64,000 nucleotides of DNA from Methylococcales bacterium (lineage in GTDB: Bacteria > Pseudomonadota > Gammaproteobacteria > Methylococcales > Methylomonadaceae): contig JAQTPT010000010.1 of assembly GCA_028712795.1 (NCBI GenBank), positions 20,884 through 84,883 of the forward strand, read 5' to 3'. The stretch's first letter is position 1. Each line of letters begins with the position of its first letter. A program made the translations under genes and the position numbers. The notes beneath the pieces are model-generated. The model was not told the DNA's origin, made no database searches, and worked only from the letters and a program-made list of their open reading frames with translations. This document shows, piece by piece, positions 9,508-19,096 of this stretch.

Positions 9508-10041
9508 TTAATCCCAATCTTTTGCCAGGATTTTTAACCAGGCATCAAGCCTGTCTGGCGTGAGGTCTTTCTGATTTTCCTGATCCAGTGCCAGACCTAC
9601 AAAGCTGCCATCAACAACCGCTTTAGAATTTTTGAAGTTATAACCTTCGGTTGCCCATTCACCGATGATTGTGGCTCCACATTCTTTAAACTGCTCGTAT
9701 AAATAAAACACGGCATCAATGAATTCCGTAGGATAGCTTTTTTGATTACCCAGCCCATAAATCGCCACTTTTTTGCCGCTGAAATCTTGCCCTGCCATTG
9801 TTGGCAAAAACTCCTCCCAACTTTCAGTGGCGTTACCGGTTGATAAGCCGGGTAACAAACCCTCGCCATAAGTGGGCGTGCCTAAAATCAGGGTGTCATA
9901 CGCAAGCAAATCAGTCACATTGGCAGTACGGATATTCACCGGTTTGGCTGCAACAGCCTGGCCCAGCACCGTCGCAATATCTTTTGCCACACGCCGGGTA
10001 TTTCCGGTATCTGTCCCAAAAAAAATACCTACTTTAGCCAT
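9508..10041 (-). CDS. nifF: Flavodoxin, nitrogenase electron donor NifF
   Basis: 177 residues, a long-chain flavodoxin. The FMN phosphate loop is FFGTDTGNTRRVAKDI. The W/Y-flanked flavin loops are visible in LGTPTYGEG and YGLGNQKSYPTEF, with the extra about 20-residue insertion of long-chain forms. In Azotobacter-type diazotrophs NifF passes low-potential electrons to the Fe protein NifH. The neighbouring clpX, nifM, nifZ and nifW in the Azotobacter order support the nif assignment rather than a housekeeping FldA. Confidence 0.88.
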   Translation of the reverse strand: MAKVGIFFGTDTGNTRRVAKDIATVLGQAVAAKPVNIRTANVTDLLAYDTLILGTPTYGEGLLPGLSTGNATESWEEFLPTMAGQDFSGKKVAIYGLGNQKSYPTEFIDAVFYLYEQFKECGATIIGEWATEGYNFKNSKAVVDGSFVGLALDQENQKDLTPDRLDAWLKILAKDWD

Positions 10042-10108
10042 GGCATCCTCGCTTGATAAATGGACTCTTGACGTTTAAATTTCAGGAAAAATTATAAATT
10101 ACTCGGCC

Positions 10109-10723
10109 TTAGAGCTGTATTTGCAATAATCCCGGTTCCTTGTTTATCTGTACCGCCTGCCATTCATCCGGGGTGTAGGCTTTAACGCTGACTGCGTGCA
10201 GTTTTCCGGAGGCCAAGGGCTCTTTCAACGTTGCCATAACCAATTGCTGTTTTTTAACCAGCGCCAGATCAATGAATTGATCACTCACAACAGTAATCAA
10301 TAAGTCACAGCCTTCGCCTTCGACCAGCACTTTTGCATCTGAAATGCCTTGTTGCACCAGTTGTTCAACATCAAAGCTGGATAACACGTCTTTTTCGGGT
10401 TCTGCTTTTTTTGGAGCTGCGGCTGTTAATAAGGGCAACAAACTGCCGTTGATTGACATTTCTTCAATGATATCGCAGCCACCAACCAATTCACCGGCAA
10501 TAAATAGCTGAGGATAAGTCGGCCAGTGAGAAATGCTCGGTAACTTCTCACGAATAAAGGGTGCTTCCAGGACATTCACGTAAGCGTAAGGAATGTTGGT
10601 GGCATTCAGTATACCCACCGATTTGGCGGAAAATCCGCATTGCGGATTCGCCGGAATGCCTTTCATGTAAAGAATGATGGGGTTGGTCGCCAGTTGATGA
10701 CGGATTTTGTCTTCGGTTTTCAT
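10109..10723 (-). CDS. Monothiol glutaredoxin (CGFS) fused to a BolA domain
   Basis: 204 residues in two domains. Residues 1-105 are a Grx4/Grx5-type monothiol glutaredoxin (KGIPANPQCGFSAKSVG with Cys29, then WPTYPQLFIAGELVGG and GGCDII). After an Ala/Lys/Glu linker, residues about 115-190 are BolA-like (GISDAKVLVEGEGC, then GKLHAVSVKAYTPDEW). In most organisms these are separate partners that bridge a [2Fe-2S] cluster; here they are one chain. Located between clpX and nifF, it probably serves Fe-S trafficking for nitrogenase, analogous to the nif-specific glutaredoxin of Azotobacter (inference). Confidence 0.9.
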   Translation of the reverse strand: MKTEDKIRHQLATNPIILYMKGIPANPQCGFSAKSVGILNATNIPYAYVNVLEAPFIREKLPSISHWPTYPQLFIAGELVGGCDIIEEMSINGSLLPLLTAAAPKKAEPEKDVLSSFDVEQLVQQGISDAKVLVEGEGCDLLITVVSDQFIDLALVKKQQLVMATLKEPLASGKLHAVSVKAYTPDEWQAVQINKEPGLLQIQL

Positions 10724-10765
10724 AAGTCGATCCTTTATTTTTATAAGGTGATTTCATTACTGCCG

Positions 10766-10844
10766 CGTAGGGTACGCATCGCGTACCTTATGAGGTTGTG
10801 TTTACCCGGAACGCTTTTTAGTGGTACGCGATGCGTACCCTACG
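10766..10844. repeat. REP-like palindrome, family A
   Basis: Two 22-bp arms, CGTAGGGTACGCATCGCGTACC (first 20: CGTAGGGTACGCATCGCGTA) at 10766-10787 and its exact reverse complement at 10823-10844, enclose a 35-bp centre. It lies in the gap between clpX and the grx::bolA gene. A relative with small differences occurs at 16798-16877. Size and symmetry fit REP/BIME-type elements mobilised by RAYT transposases. Confidence 0.85.
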
Positions 10845-10880
10845 GTTCTATTAGTTCATGCCTATGAGTTGGATTTCGCT

Positions 10881-12155
10881 CTATCCAGCCTGTTGTCTGA
10901 GTTTGATTTCATCTTTTTTAATTAGCCGGATTTCACCTTCGCCTCTGACGACATTGGCATCAACAATGCATTGTTCAACATCATCACAAGAAGGTATATC
11001 AAACATGGTTTTTCTTAAGATCTGCTCCATAATACTGCGTAATCCACGTGCTCCCGTTTCGCGTTCTATGGCTTTTTTGGCAATTTCAATCAGGGCCTCT
11101 TTTTCAAATGTGAGCTCCACCCCTTCGTAGGCAAATAATTGTTGATACTGACGTACCAGGGCATTTTTAGGTTCTGTTAACACCTTGATCAATGAATCTA
11201 TGTCCAAAGGTTCCAACGGCGCCAACACGGGAAATCGGCCAATAAATTCTGGAATCAAGCCAAATTTACGCAAATCACTGGGTTGCGTGGCATTAAGCAG
11301 CGCTTCAAGCGCTGGCTTGTCAGCCGGATTGTTCACCTCAGCATGGAAACCAATAGCAGAATTTGTAGGCACCAGGCGTTTTTCAACATGTTTTTCCAGG
11401 CCGGGAAATGAGCCACCTGCAATAAACAGTATATTACGCGTATCAATCATGGTTTCACCCTCCTTGTTACGCTGGCCTTTTCCGGAAACTTTAACGTGGG
11501 AGCCTTCGACTAATCGCAATAATGCCTGTTGCACGCCTTCACCGGAAACATCACGAGTTCCGGTTTGTTGTTCCGGGCTACGGGCAATCTTGTCAATTTC
11601 ATCCAGATACACAATACCCCATTCCGCACTCGCCATATTACCCTCGGCAACATCCAGTAACCTGACCAGAATATTTTCCACGTCATCGCCGACATAACCC
11701 GCCTGAGTCAGGGTTGTGGCGTCAGCAATCACAAAGGGTACGCCGACAATTTTAGCCAGTGTGCTGGCTAATAGCGTTTTGCCTGTGCCGGACGGGCCTA
11801 TCAACAAAATATTGGATTTACCGATTTCAACATCCTTATCAAACTCGCCCAGGCCTGCATCGCCACTTTCATGCTTAAGCCGTTTGTAATGGTTATAAAC
11901 GGCCACGGACAAAATTTCTTTAGCCAGATCCTGGCCAATAATGTACTGATCAAGATGCGCCTTGATCTTTGCCGGGATAGGCAATGGCCCCTGCATTTCT
12001 GAAAGCTCTTTTTTCCGGCTCCAATTGCTGACGACCTGATTGGCCAATAGGACGCAATCGCCACAAATATACCCCTCGCTACCAGCAATCAACGGGACTG
12101 AAGGGGATTGAGCTATGCCGCAAAAGGAACAATGTTTGATTTCTTTATCGCTCAT
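10881..12155 (-). CDS. clpX: nif-associated ClpX, AAA+ unfoldase
   Basis: 424 residues, complete ClpX. It has an N-terminal zinc finger (Cys9, Cys12, Cys31, Cys34), Walker A GPSGTGKT near 120-127, pore loop GYVGDDV, Walker [11 protein letters not shown], the ClpP-docking IGF motif (SAIGFHAEV) and sensor regions. It delivers unfolded substrates to ClpP. No clpP is adjacent, and its place after nifM mirrors the second, nif-linked clpX of Azotobacter. There it is thought to act on nitrogenase assembly proteins or cofactor traffic (family knowledge). The ATG has AAGGA about 8 bp upstream; it begins 16 bp after nifM. Confidence 0.93.
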   Translation of the reverse strand: MSDKEIKHCSFCGIAQSPSVPLIAGSEGYICGDCVLLANQVVSNWSRKKELSEMQGPLPIPAKIKAHLDQYIIGQDLAKEILSVAVYNHYKRLKHESGDAGLGEFDKDVEIGKSNILLIGPSGTGKTLLASTLAKIVGVPFVIADATTLTQAGYVGDDVENILVRLLDVAEGNMASAEWGIVYLDEIDKIARSPEQQTGTRDVSGEGVQQALLRLVEGSHVKVSGKGQRNKEGETMIDTRNILFIAGGSFPGLEKHVEKRLVPTNSAIGFHAEVNNPADKPALEALLNATQPSDLRKFGLIPEFIGRFPVLAPLEPLDIDSLIKVLTEPKNALVRQYQQLFAYEGVELTFEKEALIEIAKKAIERETGARGLRSIMEQILRKTMFDIPSCDDVEQCIVDANVVRGEGEIRLIKKDEIKLRQQAG

Positions 12156-12171
12156 GGATAATTCCTTAGGA

Positions 12172-13020
12172 TTACTTCGGTAAACTGGCTAACCATGCGC
12201 GCTGACAAGTTCGCCGTGAACGTTCTTTCATTATTTCACGTATTTTCGGTGCCGCTTTTTGTAACGATAAGGTTTCTGCTTTTTTTATTTGCTTGCATAA
12301 AACGAGGTGAAAACCAATTTCCGATTCGACAACTTCACTCACTTCACCGGCTTTTATCTTAAAAAGCACATCATCCAGTTCCGGATAAAGCTTGCCGCGC
12401 GGCACAATACCCAGAACGCCGCCTTGCAAGGCTGTGGGGCATTCAGAATGTTTTAAAGCCAGTTCAGCAAACTTATAAGGCTTCTTTTGCAGTTTTTCGC
12501 TGAGTTCCTGTATTCTGGATAATGCCATTTCACGGGTATTTTCGGGGTAGTCAGGATTAATACTGATAAATATATGGCAGGCTTCACGCTGTTCAGGGCG
12601 GTTAAATTGCTCTGTATGTAGATGGTAATAGATGCCTATCTCCACTTCGTTGATGTCCGGTGAACGTGAAGCAATCAGTTCCATTACCACATTGACCCGG
12701 CATTGACGGTAAAGCGCGGCACTCAGGCTTTCATGGTTCAAATGGTTTTTTTCCAGGTCGCTGAAAAACGAATCATCATTCTCATAACGATCACGGATTT
12801 CCTGGTAAGCGTCCTGCAATTCCTTATCGGAAATAATTACGGCGCCGGCTTCAGGCGCATTGAGGATACGGCTTTCGATTTTGAACTCATTGATGGCCTG
12901 AGCTTCTGCCTGCCTTAATTCATCGGGTCGCAATTCATCCGGTGTCTTTTTAAATAGCGCCAGAGCCGCTCTTAACAACGTATAAGGATCAACCTTGGCC
13001 GGTTTGTCAGGCGGGTTCAT
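12172..13020 (-). CDS. nifM: NifM, parvulin-type prolyl isomerase for Fe protein maturation
   Basis: 282 residues from the ATG at 13018-13020, one base after the nifZ stop; ATGs at 13038 or 13065 give slightly longer forms. The N-terminal helical part ([18 protein letters not shown]) is characteristic of NifM. Residues about 125-260 form a PpiC/parvulin domain ([62 protein letters not shown]). NifM is required to make active NifH. It is in the nifW-nifZ-nifM order seen in Azotobacter. Confidence 0.92.
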   Translation of the reverse strand: MNPPDKPAKVDPYTLLRAALALFKKTPDELRPDELRQAEAQAINEFKIESRILNAPEAGAVIISDKELQDAYQEIRDRYENDDSFFSDLEKNHLNHESLSAALYRQCRVNVVMELIASRSPDINEVEIGIYYHLHTEQFNRPEQREACHIFISINPDYPENTREMALSRIQELSEKLQKKPYKFAELALKHSECPTALQGGVLGIVPRGKLYPELDDVLFKIKAGEVSEVVESEIGFHLVLCKQIKKAETLSLQKAAPKIREIMKERSRRTCQRAWLASLPK

Positions 13021-13021
13021 A

Positions 13022-13501
13022 TCAAGACTCTGGCTCATTGAATGATTCCGGGTGGGCAGGGGCAAGCGCCGACTCAGGCACTTGCAGGGTTCTGCCCTGA
13101 AAAGAGACGTGGTATTGAATCTGTTCGCTGTCTCTGATCACCTTAAAAACTTCACCTTCAGAGCCTTTAGCAAACAGGACATTACCCTGCACGCCTAAAT
13201 CAATATTGCAAACAACTTTGTCCCTAAACTCAAAGCGGCTCGGATTCCAGGGCTCATCCTCACCGATCAGTTCTTCCAAGCGGCAACCCACCATTCGCCC
13301 ATGATTTAGAAAATGCACGGTAAAAATAACCTGGTCTTGCAGAAAAGTGCCGACTTCCACGACATTACCCATACTGCCCCGGCGAACCAATAAAGTACCT
13401 ACATCCATACCGGGATAAGTGCCGTCATTGCGGATGTTTCTGGTGACCCGGACGGATTCGCCAAATTCAAACCGGCCTTCATCGAAGCGATCGGGCCTCA
13501 T
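13022..13501 (-). CDS. nifZ: NifZ (two NifZ domains)
   Basis: 159 residues. The first domain FGESVRVTRNIRNDGTYPG...HFLNHGRMVGCRLEELIG is a full NifZ unit. A second, more diverged copy begins at FEFRDKVVCNIDL and ends near VPESALAP. NifZ assists P-cluster formation in the MoFe protein. The start overlaps the nifW stop as ATGA, indicating translational coupling. A second, single-domain NifZ lies at 19656 on the other strand. Confidence 0.92.
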   Translation of the reverse strand: MRPDRFDEGRFEFGESVRVTRNIRNDGTYPGMDVGTLLVRRGSMGNVVEVGTFLQDQVIFTVHFLNHGRMVGCRLEELIGEDEPWNPSRFEFRDKVVCNIDLGVQGNVLFAKGSEGEVFKVIRDSEQIQYHVSFQGRTLQVPESALAPAHPESFNEPES

Positions 13502-13812
13502 GTTTTTATATCGCCGAGGGGAACAAAAGCGGATTGCGGCTCGCCCATGGAAAAGACCTTAAACACTTTTTCCGTTTGCGCATCGGACTCAACAAAATCC
13601 TGATAAGCACGCAGAAGTAATTTAGCGTAGACCGCCCGCTTTGCCGGTTCATTTTCCGGCATTTCATCGGCGGCTTTTTGTAAATAATCATGAAAACGTT
13701 GCAGGATGTGCAAGCGGTAGACATGCACCACGCTGGGTTCGTATTCCAGTTGAAAATACTGTAAAAAGTCTTCAGCCGATTCCAGCTCTTCCATTTCTTC
13801 TTCAAAACTCAT
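13498..13812 (-). CDS. nifW: NifW, nitrogenase-protective protein
   Basis: 104 residues, the usual NifW length. The signature LESAEDFLQYFQLEYEPSVV and the following VHVYRLHILQRFHDYL are clear. NifW associates with the MoFe protein and is linked to its stability or P-cluster maturation. ATG at 13810-13812; a GGAG-like site precedes it. It overlaps nifZ by 4 bp. Located 19 bp after the 36-aa membrane peptide. Confidence 0.93.
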   Translation of the reverse strand: MSFEEEMEELESAEDFLQYFQLEYEPSVVHVYRLHILQRFHDYLQKAADEMPENEPAKRAVYAKLLLRAYQDFVESDAQTEKVFKVFSMGEPQSAFVPLGDIKT

Positions 13813-13831
13813 GGGGTTTCTCCGGTTACAT

Positions 13832-13942
13832 TCAAATAGGGCCGACTAAAGTGGCATCCTGAGTTAGCAGATAGATCACCAGCATGATAAACATCGCTAA
13901 GCTCACTATTCCAAGCAATGACGCGTTTTTATCTTTAAACAT
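13832..13942 (-). CDS. 36-residue single-pass membrane peptide in the nif cluster
   Basis: A small frame starting at the ATG 13940-13942 with an excellent site (GGAG, 8 bp spacing). It encodes a short basic-acidic head (MFKDKNASL), one hydrophobic helix (GIVSLAMFIMLVIYLLT) and a short tail ending VGPI. It fits exactly between the helical-repeat gene and nifW with short spacers. Composition and ribosome site argue that it is translated; function unknown. It could be a membrane partner of the redox genes downstream. Confidence 0.6.
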   Translation of the reverse strand: MFKDKNASLLGIVSLAMFIMLVIYLLTQDATLVGPI

Positions 13943-13958
13943 GATCTTACTCCGATAA

Positions 13959-14468
13959 TTAAAACTTTGTTTTTTCCTCTTTACGCTTAATAACCAACTC
14001 CAGTAATCCTTTTGCGCCGATCCGGTCTTTGCTATCCAATCCCACCAATTTTTCAAAAATACCCTGGCTCACATCCAGACACTCCAAGCGCATATTTAAG
14101 AACCCTATCGCTTTCAACGTAAACAAATATAACCTGACCTGAGTTAATAAATTTGCGGGGGCATTATTAATATGGCTTTGTTTCAAATCACGCCAATCCT
14201 CAGGAAAACCAATCATAGGTCTTATGACAGACAGGGCTTTAAGGGTTGCATTCAAAGCGTCTTCCAACCGGTGTTGGTAATAGTAGAAACGGTTAAGGGC
14301 AACCAAAACGTTCAAGGATTCAGGCGCGAGAAAATAAGCCCTCAATAAAGGCAGTTCGGCATCGCCTGTCGCATAGTTTTCCGCTGCGACCGCTATCATT
14401 TCTTTAACACCCAAAACATCCGGTTCTTCAAAATACAAACCTTGTGCTTCAAAATCCAACAGATCCAT
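13959..14468 (-). CDS. Unrecognised helical (TPR-like) protein in the nif cluster
   Basis: 169 residues, almost all helical. It contains paired-helix stretches such as LNVLVALNRFYYYQHRLEDA and LTQVRLYLFTLKAIGFLNMR that resemble tetratricopeptide-type repeats. No catalytic or metal motif is seen, and I do not recognise a named Nif family. It directly abuts cysE (stop at 14469 versus start at 14468), so it is cotranscribed. A scaffold or chaperone role in nitrogenase assembly is plausible from context only. Confidence 0.8.
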   Translation of the reverse strand: MDLLDFEAQGLYFEEPDVLGVKEMIAVAAENYATGDAELPLLRAYFLAPESLNVLVALNRFYYYQHRLEDALNATLKALSVIRPMIGFPEDWRDLKQSHINNAPANLLTQVRLYLFTLKAIGFLNMRLECLDVSQGIFEKLVGLDSKDRIGAKGLLELVIKRKEEKTKF

Positions 14469-15275
14469 TTAACCCCTCACCGCCAGCTTTACCGGACTTT
14501 CTTTCTTGGGAACACAAACGCTTTCCGCTTCGCAATTATCACAATCCTCTTCAACCGTTACTTTAGGCAACTTTGTTGCCCCGGCTTCCAGTTCATCAAT
14601 CCGTTCAATCAAACAGGCAATCGCTTTGCCAACCGGGTCTGGAATTAAATGATGATCCAAGTCGATACCATGCCGGTTTTGTATTTTTGTACCCTTGGTT
14701 TGAATAACGCGTCCCGGAATTCCGACCACTGTGCAGCATGGCGGGACATCTTTAACAACCACTGAGTTAGCGCCGACACGGACATTATTGCCTAAGGTAA
14801 TAGCCCCAAGAACTTTAGCGCCAGAGCCTACCAGGACATTATTTCCCAGTGTCGGATGCCGCTTTTCCTTATTCCAGGTAGTGCCGCCCAAGGTAACGCC
14901 ATGGTACAAAGTGACATCATTGCCAATCTCTGTTGTTTCACCGATCACCACGCCTAATGCGTGGTCGATAAATAAGCGCCGCCCGATGGTTGCGCCTGGA
15001 TGAATTTCAACATTAGTGAACATTTTGGCCATTGCGGCTAAAATCCTCGCGGTCAATTTCCAGTTGGCTTTCCATAGACGGTGGCTAATCCGATGGATCA
15101 GCACTGCATGGACACCGGAATAAGTCAGCAATATTTCCCAGACGCTATGGGCAGCGGGATCACGACCAAAAACACAGTAGACATCTTCATGCCATTGGGC
15201 TAGAAAACGCAGTGTCGTTTCTGCCTTGGGTTTATCTGTCTTGGGTTTAACAGTATCTAACATGACCATAACCAT
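14469..15275 (-). CDS. cysE: Serine O-acetyltransferase, nif-linked CysE
   Basis: 268 residues with left-handed beta-helix hexapeptide repeats ([20 protein letters not shown], then [20 protein letters not shown] and GIPGRVI). The N-terminal helical domain is shortened and the C-terminal extension is Cys-containing ([15 protein letters not shown]), unlike housekeeping CysE. It makes O-acetylserine for cysteine, the sulfur source used by NifS. The position between nifV and nifW matches cysE1 of Azotobacter nif clusters. ATG at 15273-15275 with AAGGCG upstream; internal ATGs at 15269 and 15263 are alternatives. Confidence 0.92.
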   Translation of the reverse strand: MVMVMLDTVKPKTDKPKAETTLRFLAQWHEDVYCVFGRDPAAHSVWEILLTYSGVHAVLIHRISHRLWKANWKLTARILAAMAKMFTNVEIHPGATIGRRLFIDHALGVVIGETTEIGNDVTLYHGVTLGGTTWNKEKRHPTLGNNVLVGSGAKVLGAITLGNNVRVGANSVVVKDVPPCCTVVGIPGRVIQTKGTKIQNRHGIDLDHHLIPDPVGKAIACLIERIDELEAGATKLPKVTVEEDCDNCEAESVCVPKKESPVKLAVRG

Positions 15276-15505
15276 TTTTAAGCGCCTTTTGGGTGTGTGA
15301 ATTCCAAGTATGCATCAACATAAAGCAGTAACATCAAGAAGACTCGAAGAATAAGCAAAGGGGCTAACCCATTTTAGAGAGGAACACCCTGCATTAAACC
15401 AGACAGGTTCAAAACTAACAGGTCTCGTGCCGGTTTTAAGCACGAAGCAGAAAAACTTTGTTTAAATTTCGCGCTCTATGTGACTACGTGGTGAATAATC
15501 GAACC

Positions 15506-15652
15506 TTAATTCAAAATCCAACCGGTTTTACCCAACCTTGGAGGCCCGGGTATCCTGAAAAACGTTCCGGGATACAGGTCATCCTGATCGGGTATTTCTA
15601 CAGACTCTTTAACTTCTGGTTCGCATGATTGCAATTCAATATGTTCGTTCAT
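15506..15652 (-). CDS. 48-residue ORF between nifV and cysE
   Basis: A small frame with ATG at 15650-15652 and an AGAGGA site about 11 bp upstream, directly following nifV. The peptide is acidic at the start (MNEHIELQSCEPEVKESVEI), Pro/Gly-rich at the end (FFRIPGPPRLGKTGW), and has one Cys. No family is recognised. The 230 bp between it and cysE contain a small hairpin (CGTGC/GCACG near 15427-15445) and no convincing sigma-54 site. Translation is plausible but unproven. Confidence 0.4.
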   Translation of the reverse strand: MNEHIELQSCEPEVKESVEIPDQDDLYPGTFFRIPGPPRLGKTGWILN

Positions 15653-15665
15653 GATGAATCGTCCT

Positions 15666-16790
15666 CTAAAGATTTTGGTGAAAGAGGTTTAAGTCTTCAG
15701 TTTTTGGCGAGCGTTTCGTGCTGCTTACAAAAAGCCTCACTTGAGTCAACAGCTTTTGTGCCTGTAACCGGTTAACCGCAATGCCAATTTGTTTATAGGC
15801 ATGAATAACGCCTTGCGTGCCTGAATGCTTCCCTAAAATCAGTTGATGCCTTCGCCCGACGATGGCGGGGTCAACGCCTTGATAATTATTCGGGTCTTTT
15901 AACAACCCATCGACATGGATGCCCGCTTCATGGCTAAATACGTTTTTGCCGATCAAACTTTTTCGACTGCCGATGGCATCCCCGGATGCCCGTGCCACCT
16001 GCTCGGATAACAAAGGAAAATTCTGTAGCAAGATGCCGGTTTCAAAACCATACAACTGCTTTAAACCCACTACAACCTCCTCCAATGCAGCATTTCCCGC
16101 GCGTTCGCCCAGACCATTAACGGTAGTGTTGACATGCGTTGCTCCAGCCAGTGCTGCCGCCAGTGTATTGGCAGTCGCAAGACCCAAGTCATCATGGGCA
16201 TGCATTTCAATTTCCAGATCTGTCGCCGCCCGTAATTTTTTAATCGTCTCAAACACGCCGAAAGGTTCCATAATACCTACCGTATCGGCGAAACGGATTC
16301 TGCTCGCACCTGCCTGTTGCGCAGCATCAGTCATGTCTATTAAAAAACCCACGTCTGCCCGAGAGGCGTCTTCCATGCCTACGCAGACGTCCAAACCCAG
16401 AGCCCGTGCTTCCTGAACACAGCTATTGATCGTGCTTAACACCCATTGACGGCTTTGTTTAAGCTTATGTTGAATATGCTGGTCGGAAGCCGAAATAGAC
16501 AAATCGACTTTACCCACATTCAAGCCAACACAAGCGTGTAAATCATCGCGGCGCATTCGAGACCAGACCAGTAGCGTTGAGGGCAATCCCAATGCGGCAA
16601 TGGCTTTGATTTCTTCCCTTTCAACAGCTCCCATTGCCGGAATGCCTATCTCCAACTCCTGCACGCCCAACCCGGAAAGCTGAGTTGCGATCGCCAGCTT
16701 TTCCACCAGCGAAAAAGCGACTCCCGCTGATTGTTCGCCATCCCTGAGCGTCGTGTCGTCTATGATGATTTGGCGTGCCTGAGTTTTCAT
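15666..16790 (-). CDS. nifV: Homocitrate synthase NifV
   Basis: 374 residues. Condenses acetyl-CoA with 2-oxoglutarate to homocitrate, the organic ligand of FeMo-co. The TIM-barrel signature IIDDTTLRDGEQSAGVAFS, the metal-binding HAHDDLGLATAN and GLGERAGNAALEEV are all present. The C-terminal part has the expected SHEAGIHVDG and lacks the leucine-feedback domain of LeuA. It is separated from nifS by a REP-like palindrome. Its neighbours confirm the nif role rather than lysine biosynthesis. Confidence 0.94.
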   Translation of the reverse strand: MKTQARQIIIDDTTLRDGEQSAGVAFSLVEKLAIATQLSGLGVQELEIGIPAMGAVEREEIKAIAALGLPSTLLVWSRMRRDDLHACVGLNVGKVDLSISASDQHIQHKLKQSRQWVLSTINSCVQEARALGLDVCVGMEDASRADVGFLIDMTDAAQQAGASRIRFADTVGIMEPFGVFETIKKLRAATDLEIEMHAHDDLGLATANTLAAALAGATHVNTTVNGLGERAGNAALEEVVVGLKQLYGFETGILLQNFPLLSEQVARASGDAIGSRKSLIGKNVFSHEAGIHVDGLLKDPNNYQGVDPAIVGRRHQLILGKHSGTQGVIHAYKQIGIAVNRLQAQKLLTQVRLFVSSTKRSPKTEDLNLFHQNL

Positions 16791-16797
16791 AATTCAC

Positions 16798-16877
16798 CGT
16801 AGGGTACGCACCGCGTACCATTTGGGGGTTTCCAGCAATACTATCGGTCTAAAAAGGGACGCAATGCGTACCCTACG
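16798..16877. repeat. REP-like palindrome, family A, overlapping the nifS stop
   Basis: Left arm CGTAGGGTACGCACCGCGTA(CC) at 16798-16819 and right arm GGACGCAATGCGTACCCTACG at 16857-16877 form an imperfect palindrome of the same family as 10766-10844. The right arm runs into nifS: on the minus strand its CGTAGG end provides the TAG stop codon of nifS (16873-16875). It separates nifS from nifV and may act as a stem-loop that affects mRNA decay or termination. Confidence 0.8.
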
Positions 16878-18084
16878 CATAAGTGGGTGCAAACGCTTTT
16901 TCTGGATCAACTACCGGGCCATCACCCTCCCAATAGGGTGACAACTTACGCAGAGTGGCAACGATACCTGGCATCACTTTCAACACAGTATCGACTTCCG
17001 ACATTGTGTTATAGCGTGAAAAGGAAAAGCGGATGGTGCCGTGAGCGGCAGTGTAGGGGATATCCATCGCCCGCATCACATGCGAAGGCTCAAGTGAACC
17101 GGAAGTACAGGCTGAACCACTGGAAGCTGCGATCCCTGCCTTATTCAACAACATCAAAATCGACTCGCCTTCGATATATTCAAAGGCGATGTCTGTCGTA
17201 TTCGGTAAACGGTTGTATAAATCGCCAGTGACAAAACAATGTGGAATCTGTTCAGTGATGCCGCGTTCAAGACGGTCACGCATGGCCTTAACTTTGGTGT
17301 TTTCATATTCGATGAACTCTTGAGCCAGTTCACAGGCTTTTCCTAAGCCAACTATAGAGGCACTGTTTTCAGTCCCGGCCCGCCTGCCGCGCTCCTGATG
17401 ACCGCCGCGTAACAAAGGACGATATCGCGTGCCACGGCGCAAGTATAAAACACCAATGCCTTTTGGCGCGTGAAGCTTATGCCCGGACAACGACAACATA
17501 TCAATTTTGGTATCTTGCAGCATCATTGGAATCTTGCCCACCGCCTGAACCGCGTCGGTATGAAACATCACACCCTTTGCGTTAGCCATTTCCGCCATTT
17601 CAGCAACAGGGAAAATAGTGCCTGTTTCATTATTCGCCCACATCACTGATACAATTGCCACCTGATCGGACAATAAATTCTGATAGGCATTCAAATTCAA
17701 GCGGCCTGCCTTATCAACCGGCATTCGATGAATGGTGTAACCATCTTTTTCAAGATAGTCACACAAACTTAGAATCGCGGGATGTTCCACTGCGGTGGTA
17801 ATGATTTCTTTCTTGTCCGGCTGTGCTTTAATCGCTGAAAGAATGGCTGTTGAATTTGATTCGGTGCCGCAGGATGTAAAAATGATTTCAGAATCATGTT
17901 CACAACCAATCAGCGCCTGAACCTGTTGGCGGGCATGTTTAAGACCCCGCGCCACGCCATCGGCAAATTTATGGATGGAGGATGGATTGCCGTATTGTTC
18001 AAGAAAATAAGGAATCATCACATCGACCACGGCGTGATCAACCTTGGTGGTCGCATTATTATCCAGATATATATCAGTCATCAT
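16873..18084 (-). CDS. nifS: Cysteine desulfurase NifS
   Basis: 403 residues, class V aminotransferase fold. [11 protein letters not shown] opens the protein; the PLP Lys is Lys203 in [12 protein letters not shown]; and the mobile-loop catalytic Cys is Cys326 in [15 protein letters not shown]. It takes sulfur from cysteine as a persulfide and passes it to NifU. Its start overlaps the nifU stop as ATGA, so the two are coupled. The last codons are followed by a TAG that belongs to a REP-like repeat. Confidence 0.95.
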   Translation of the reverse strand: MMTDIYLDNNATTKVDHAVVDVMIPYFLEQYGNPSSIHKFADGVARGLKHARQQVQALIGCEHDSEIIFTSCGTESNSTAILSAIKAQPDKKEIITTAVEHPAILSLCDYLEKDGYTIHRMPVDKAGRLNLNAYQNLLSDQVAIVSVMWANNETGTIFPVAEMAEMANAKGVMFHTDAVQAVGKIPMMLQDTKIDMLSLSGHKLHAPKGIGVLYLRRGTRYRPLLRGGHQERGRRAGTENSASIVGLGKACELAQEFIEYENTKVKAMRDRLERGITEQIPHCFVTGDLYNRLPNTTDIAFEYIEGESILMLLNKAGIAASSGSACTSGSLEPSHVMRAMDIPYTAAHGTIRFSFSRYNTMSEVDTVLKVMPGIVATLRKLSPYWEGDGPVVDPEKAFAPTYA

Positions 18085-18986
18085 GCCACCTCAATATTGA
18101 CTAACTTCGACATTTCCGTGGCCGGTACAACTTTAATGAATTCGCCCATGACTTCCATCAGGCGTTGTTGAATTCCCGCAATGGTCATTGCCGCCATTTG
18201 ACAGCCATTACATGCGCCGGTCATATTGACATAAGCCGTGTTACCCATCACTTCAACCAGTTCCACATCCCCGCCATCCGCCATCAGCGCCGGTCTTAGC
18301 GACTCCAGCACCTGCTCGATTTTTTTGATGCGTTGCAAATTGGTCAGTGGCGCTTTAACGGCTGCGATTTTAATGGGAGCTTCCACGGGGGCGGCTTTTG
18401 GGTCAAATTTCTCGCCTTTTTCTGCCAGCACTTTTTCCAGAATGGCTTCAATGTCTTCGTGACAAGCTGCGCAACCTCCGCCCGCCTTGGTGAAATTGGT
18501 GACATCTTCAACAGTCCGCAATTTATTGGCCCAGACCATTTCTTCAATCATCACGGCATCAATCGCGAAACATTTACAGATCAGCGCGCCTTCTTCATGG
18601 TCGTCTTTCCATTCTTCTCCGCGATAATTGGCAATCGCCGCTTGCAGCGCTTCCCGTCCCATTACCGAACAGTGCATTTTTTCGGGCGGCAATCCCTCGA
18701 GATGATCGGCGATATCCTGATTGGTCACCTTTAGAGCTTCATCCAGCGTCATGCCTTTAATGATTTCAGTCAGAACCGAGGAGGAAGCAATTGCGGAACC
18801 ACAACCAAAAGTTTGAAAACCTGCTTCAAGGATGACTTCACTATCATCATCGACTTTTAGCGTAAGCCTCAAAGCGTCCCCGCAACTGATTGAACCCACT
18901 TCGCCTGTTGCATTGGCATCAACAACCGCGCCGGCATTTTTTGGGTTAAAAAAATGCTCTTTTACTTTGTCTGAATAGTCCCACAT
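18081..18986 (-). CDS. nifU: NifU, three-domain Fe-S scaffold
   Basis: 301 residues. The IscU-like N-domain has Cys35, Cys62 and Cys106. The central BFD-type [2Fe-2S] domain has Cys137, Cys139, Cys172 and Cys175 (ICKCF and [12 protein letters not shown]). The C-terminal Nfu domain has the CNGC pair Cys259/Cys262. The full three-domain architecture is specific for nitrogenase maturation NifU as opposed to IscU. It assembles clusters with sulfur from NifS, encoded immediately downstream. Confidence 0.96.
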   Translation of the reverse strand: MWDYSDKVKEHFFNPKNAGAVVDANATGEVGSISCGDALRLTLKVDDDSEVILEAGFQTFGCGSAIASSSVLTEIIKGMTLDEALKVTNQDIADHLEGLPPEKMHCSVMGREALQAAIANYRGEEWKDDHEEGALICKCFAIDAVMIEEMVWANKLRTVEDVTNFTKAGGGCAACHEDIEAILEKVLAEKGEKFDPKAAPVEAPIKIAAVKAPLTNLQRIKKIEQVLESLRPALMADGGDVELVEVMGNTAYVNMTGACNGCQMAAMTIAGIQQRLMEVMGEFIKVVPATEMSKLVNIEVA

Positions 18987-19016
18987 TGATTTATCCTCGG
19001 ATTAGCTGGGTAGCTT

Positions 19017-19095
19017 GTAGGGTGGGCAGAGCTTTTCTGACCACCGTGTTGCGATACATGCAATAAAAGGGGGCAAATAAAATTGCCCACCCTAC
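19017..19095. repeat. REP-like palindrome, family B
   Basis: GTAGGGTGGGCA at 19017-19028 and TGCCCACCCTAC at 19084-19095 form perfect terminal arms, with a partial second pair (CTTTTCTGACCACC) inside. It lies between nifU and iscA in the leading part of the nif operon, so it is transcribed with it. A half-copy is at 21672-21701. Confidence 0.8.
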
Positions 19096-19096
19096 A

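Noticed and set aside
15360..15378. Possible sigma-54 promoter for cysE (minus strand TGGGTTAGCCCCTTTGCT)
   Set aside because: GG-to-GC spacing is 11-12 bp, not 10; the match to consensus is poor.
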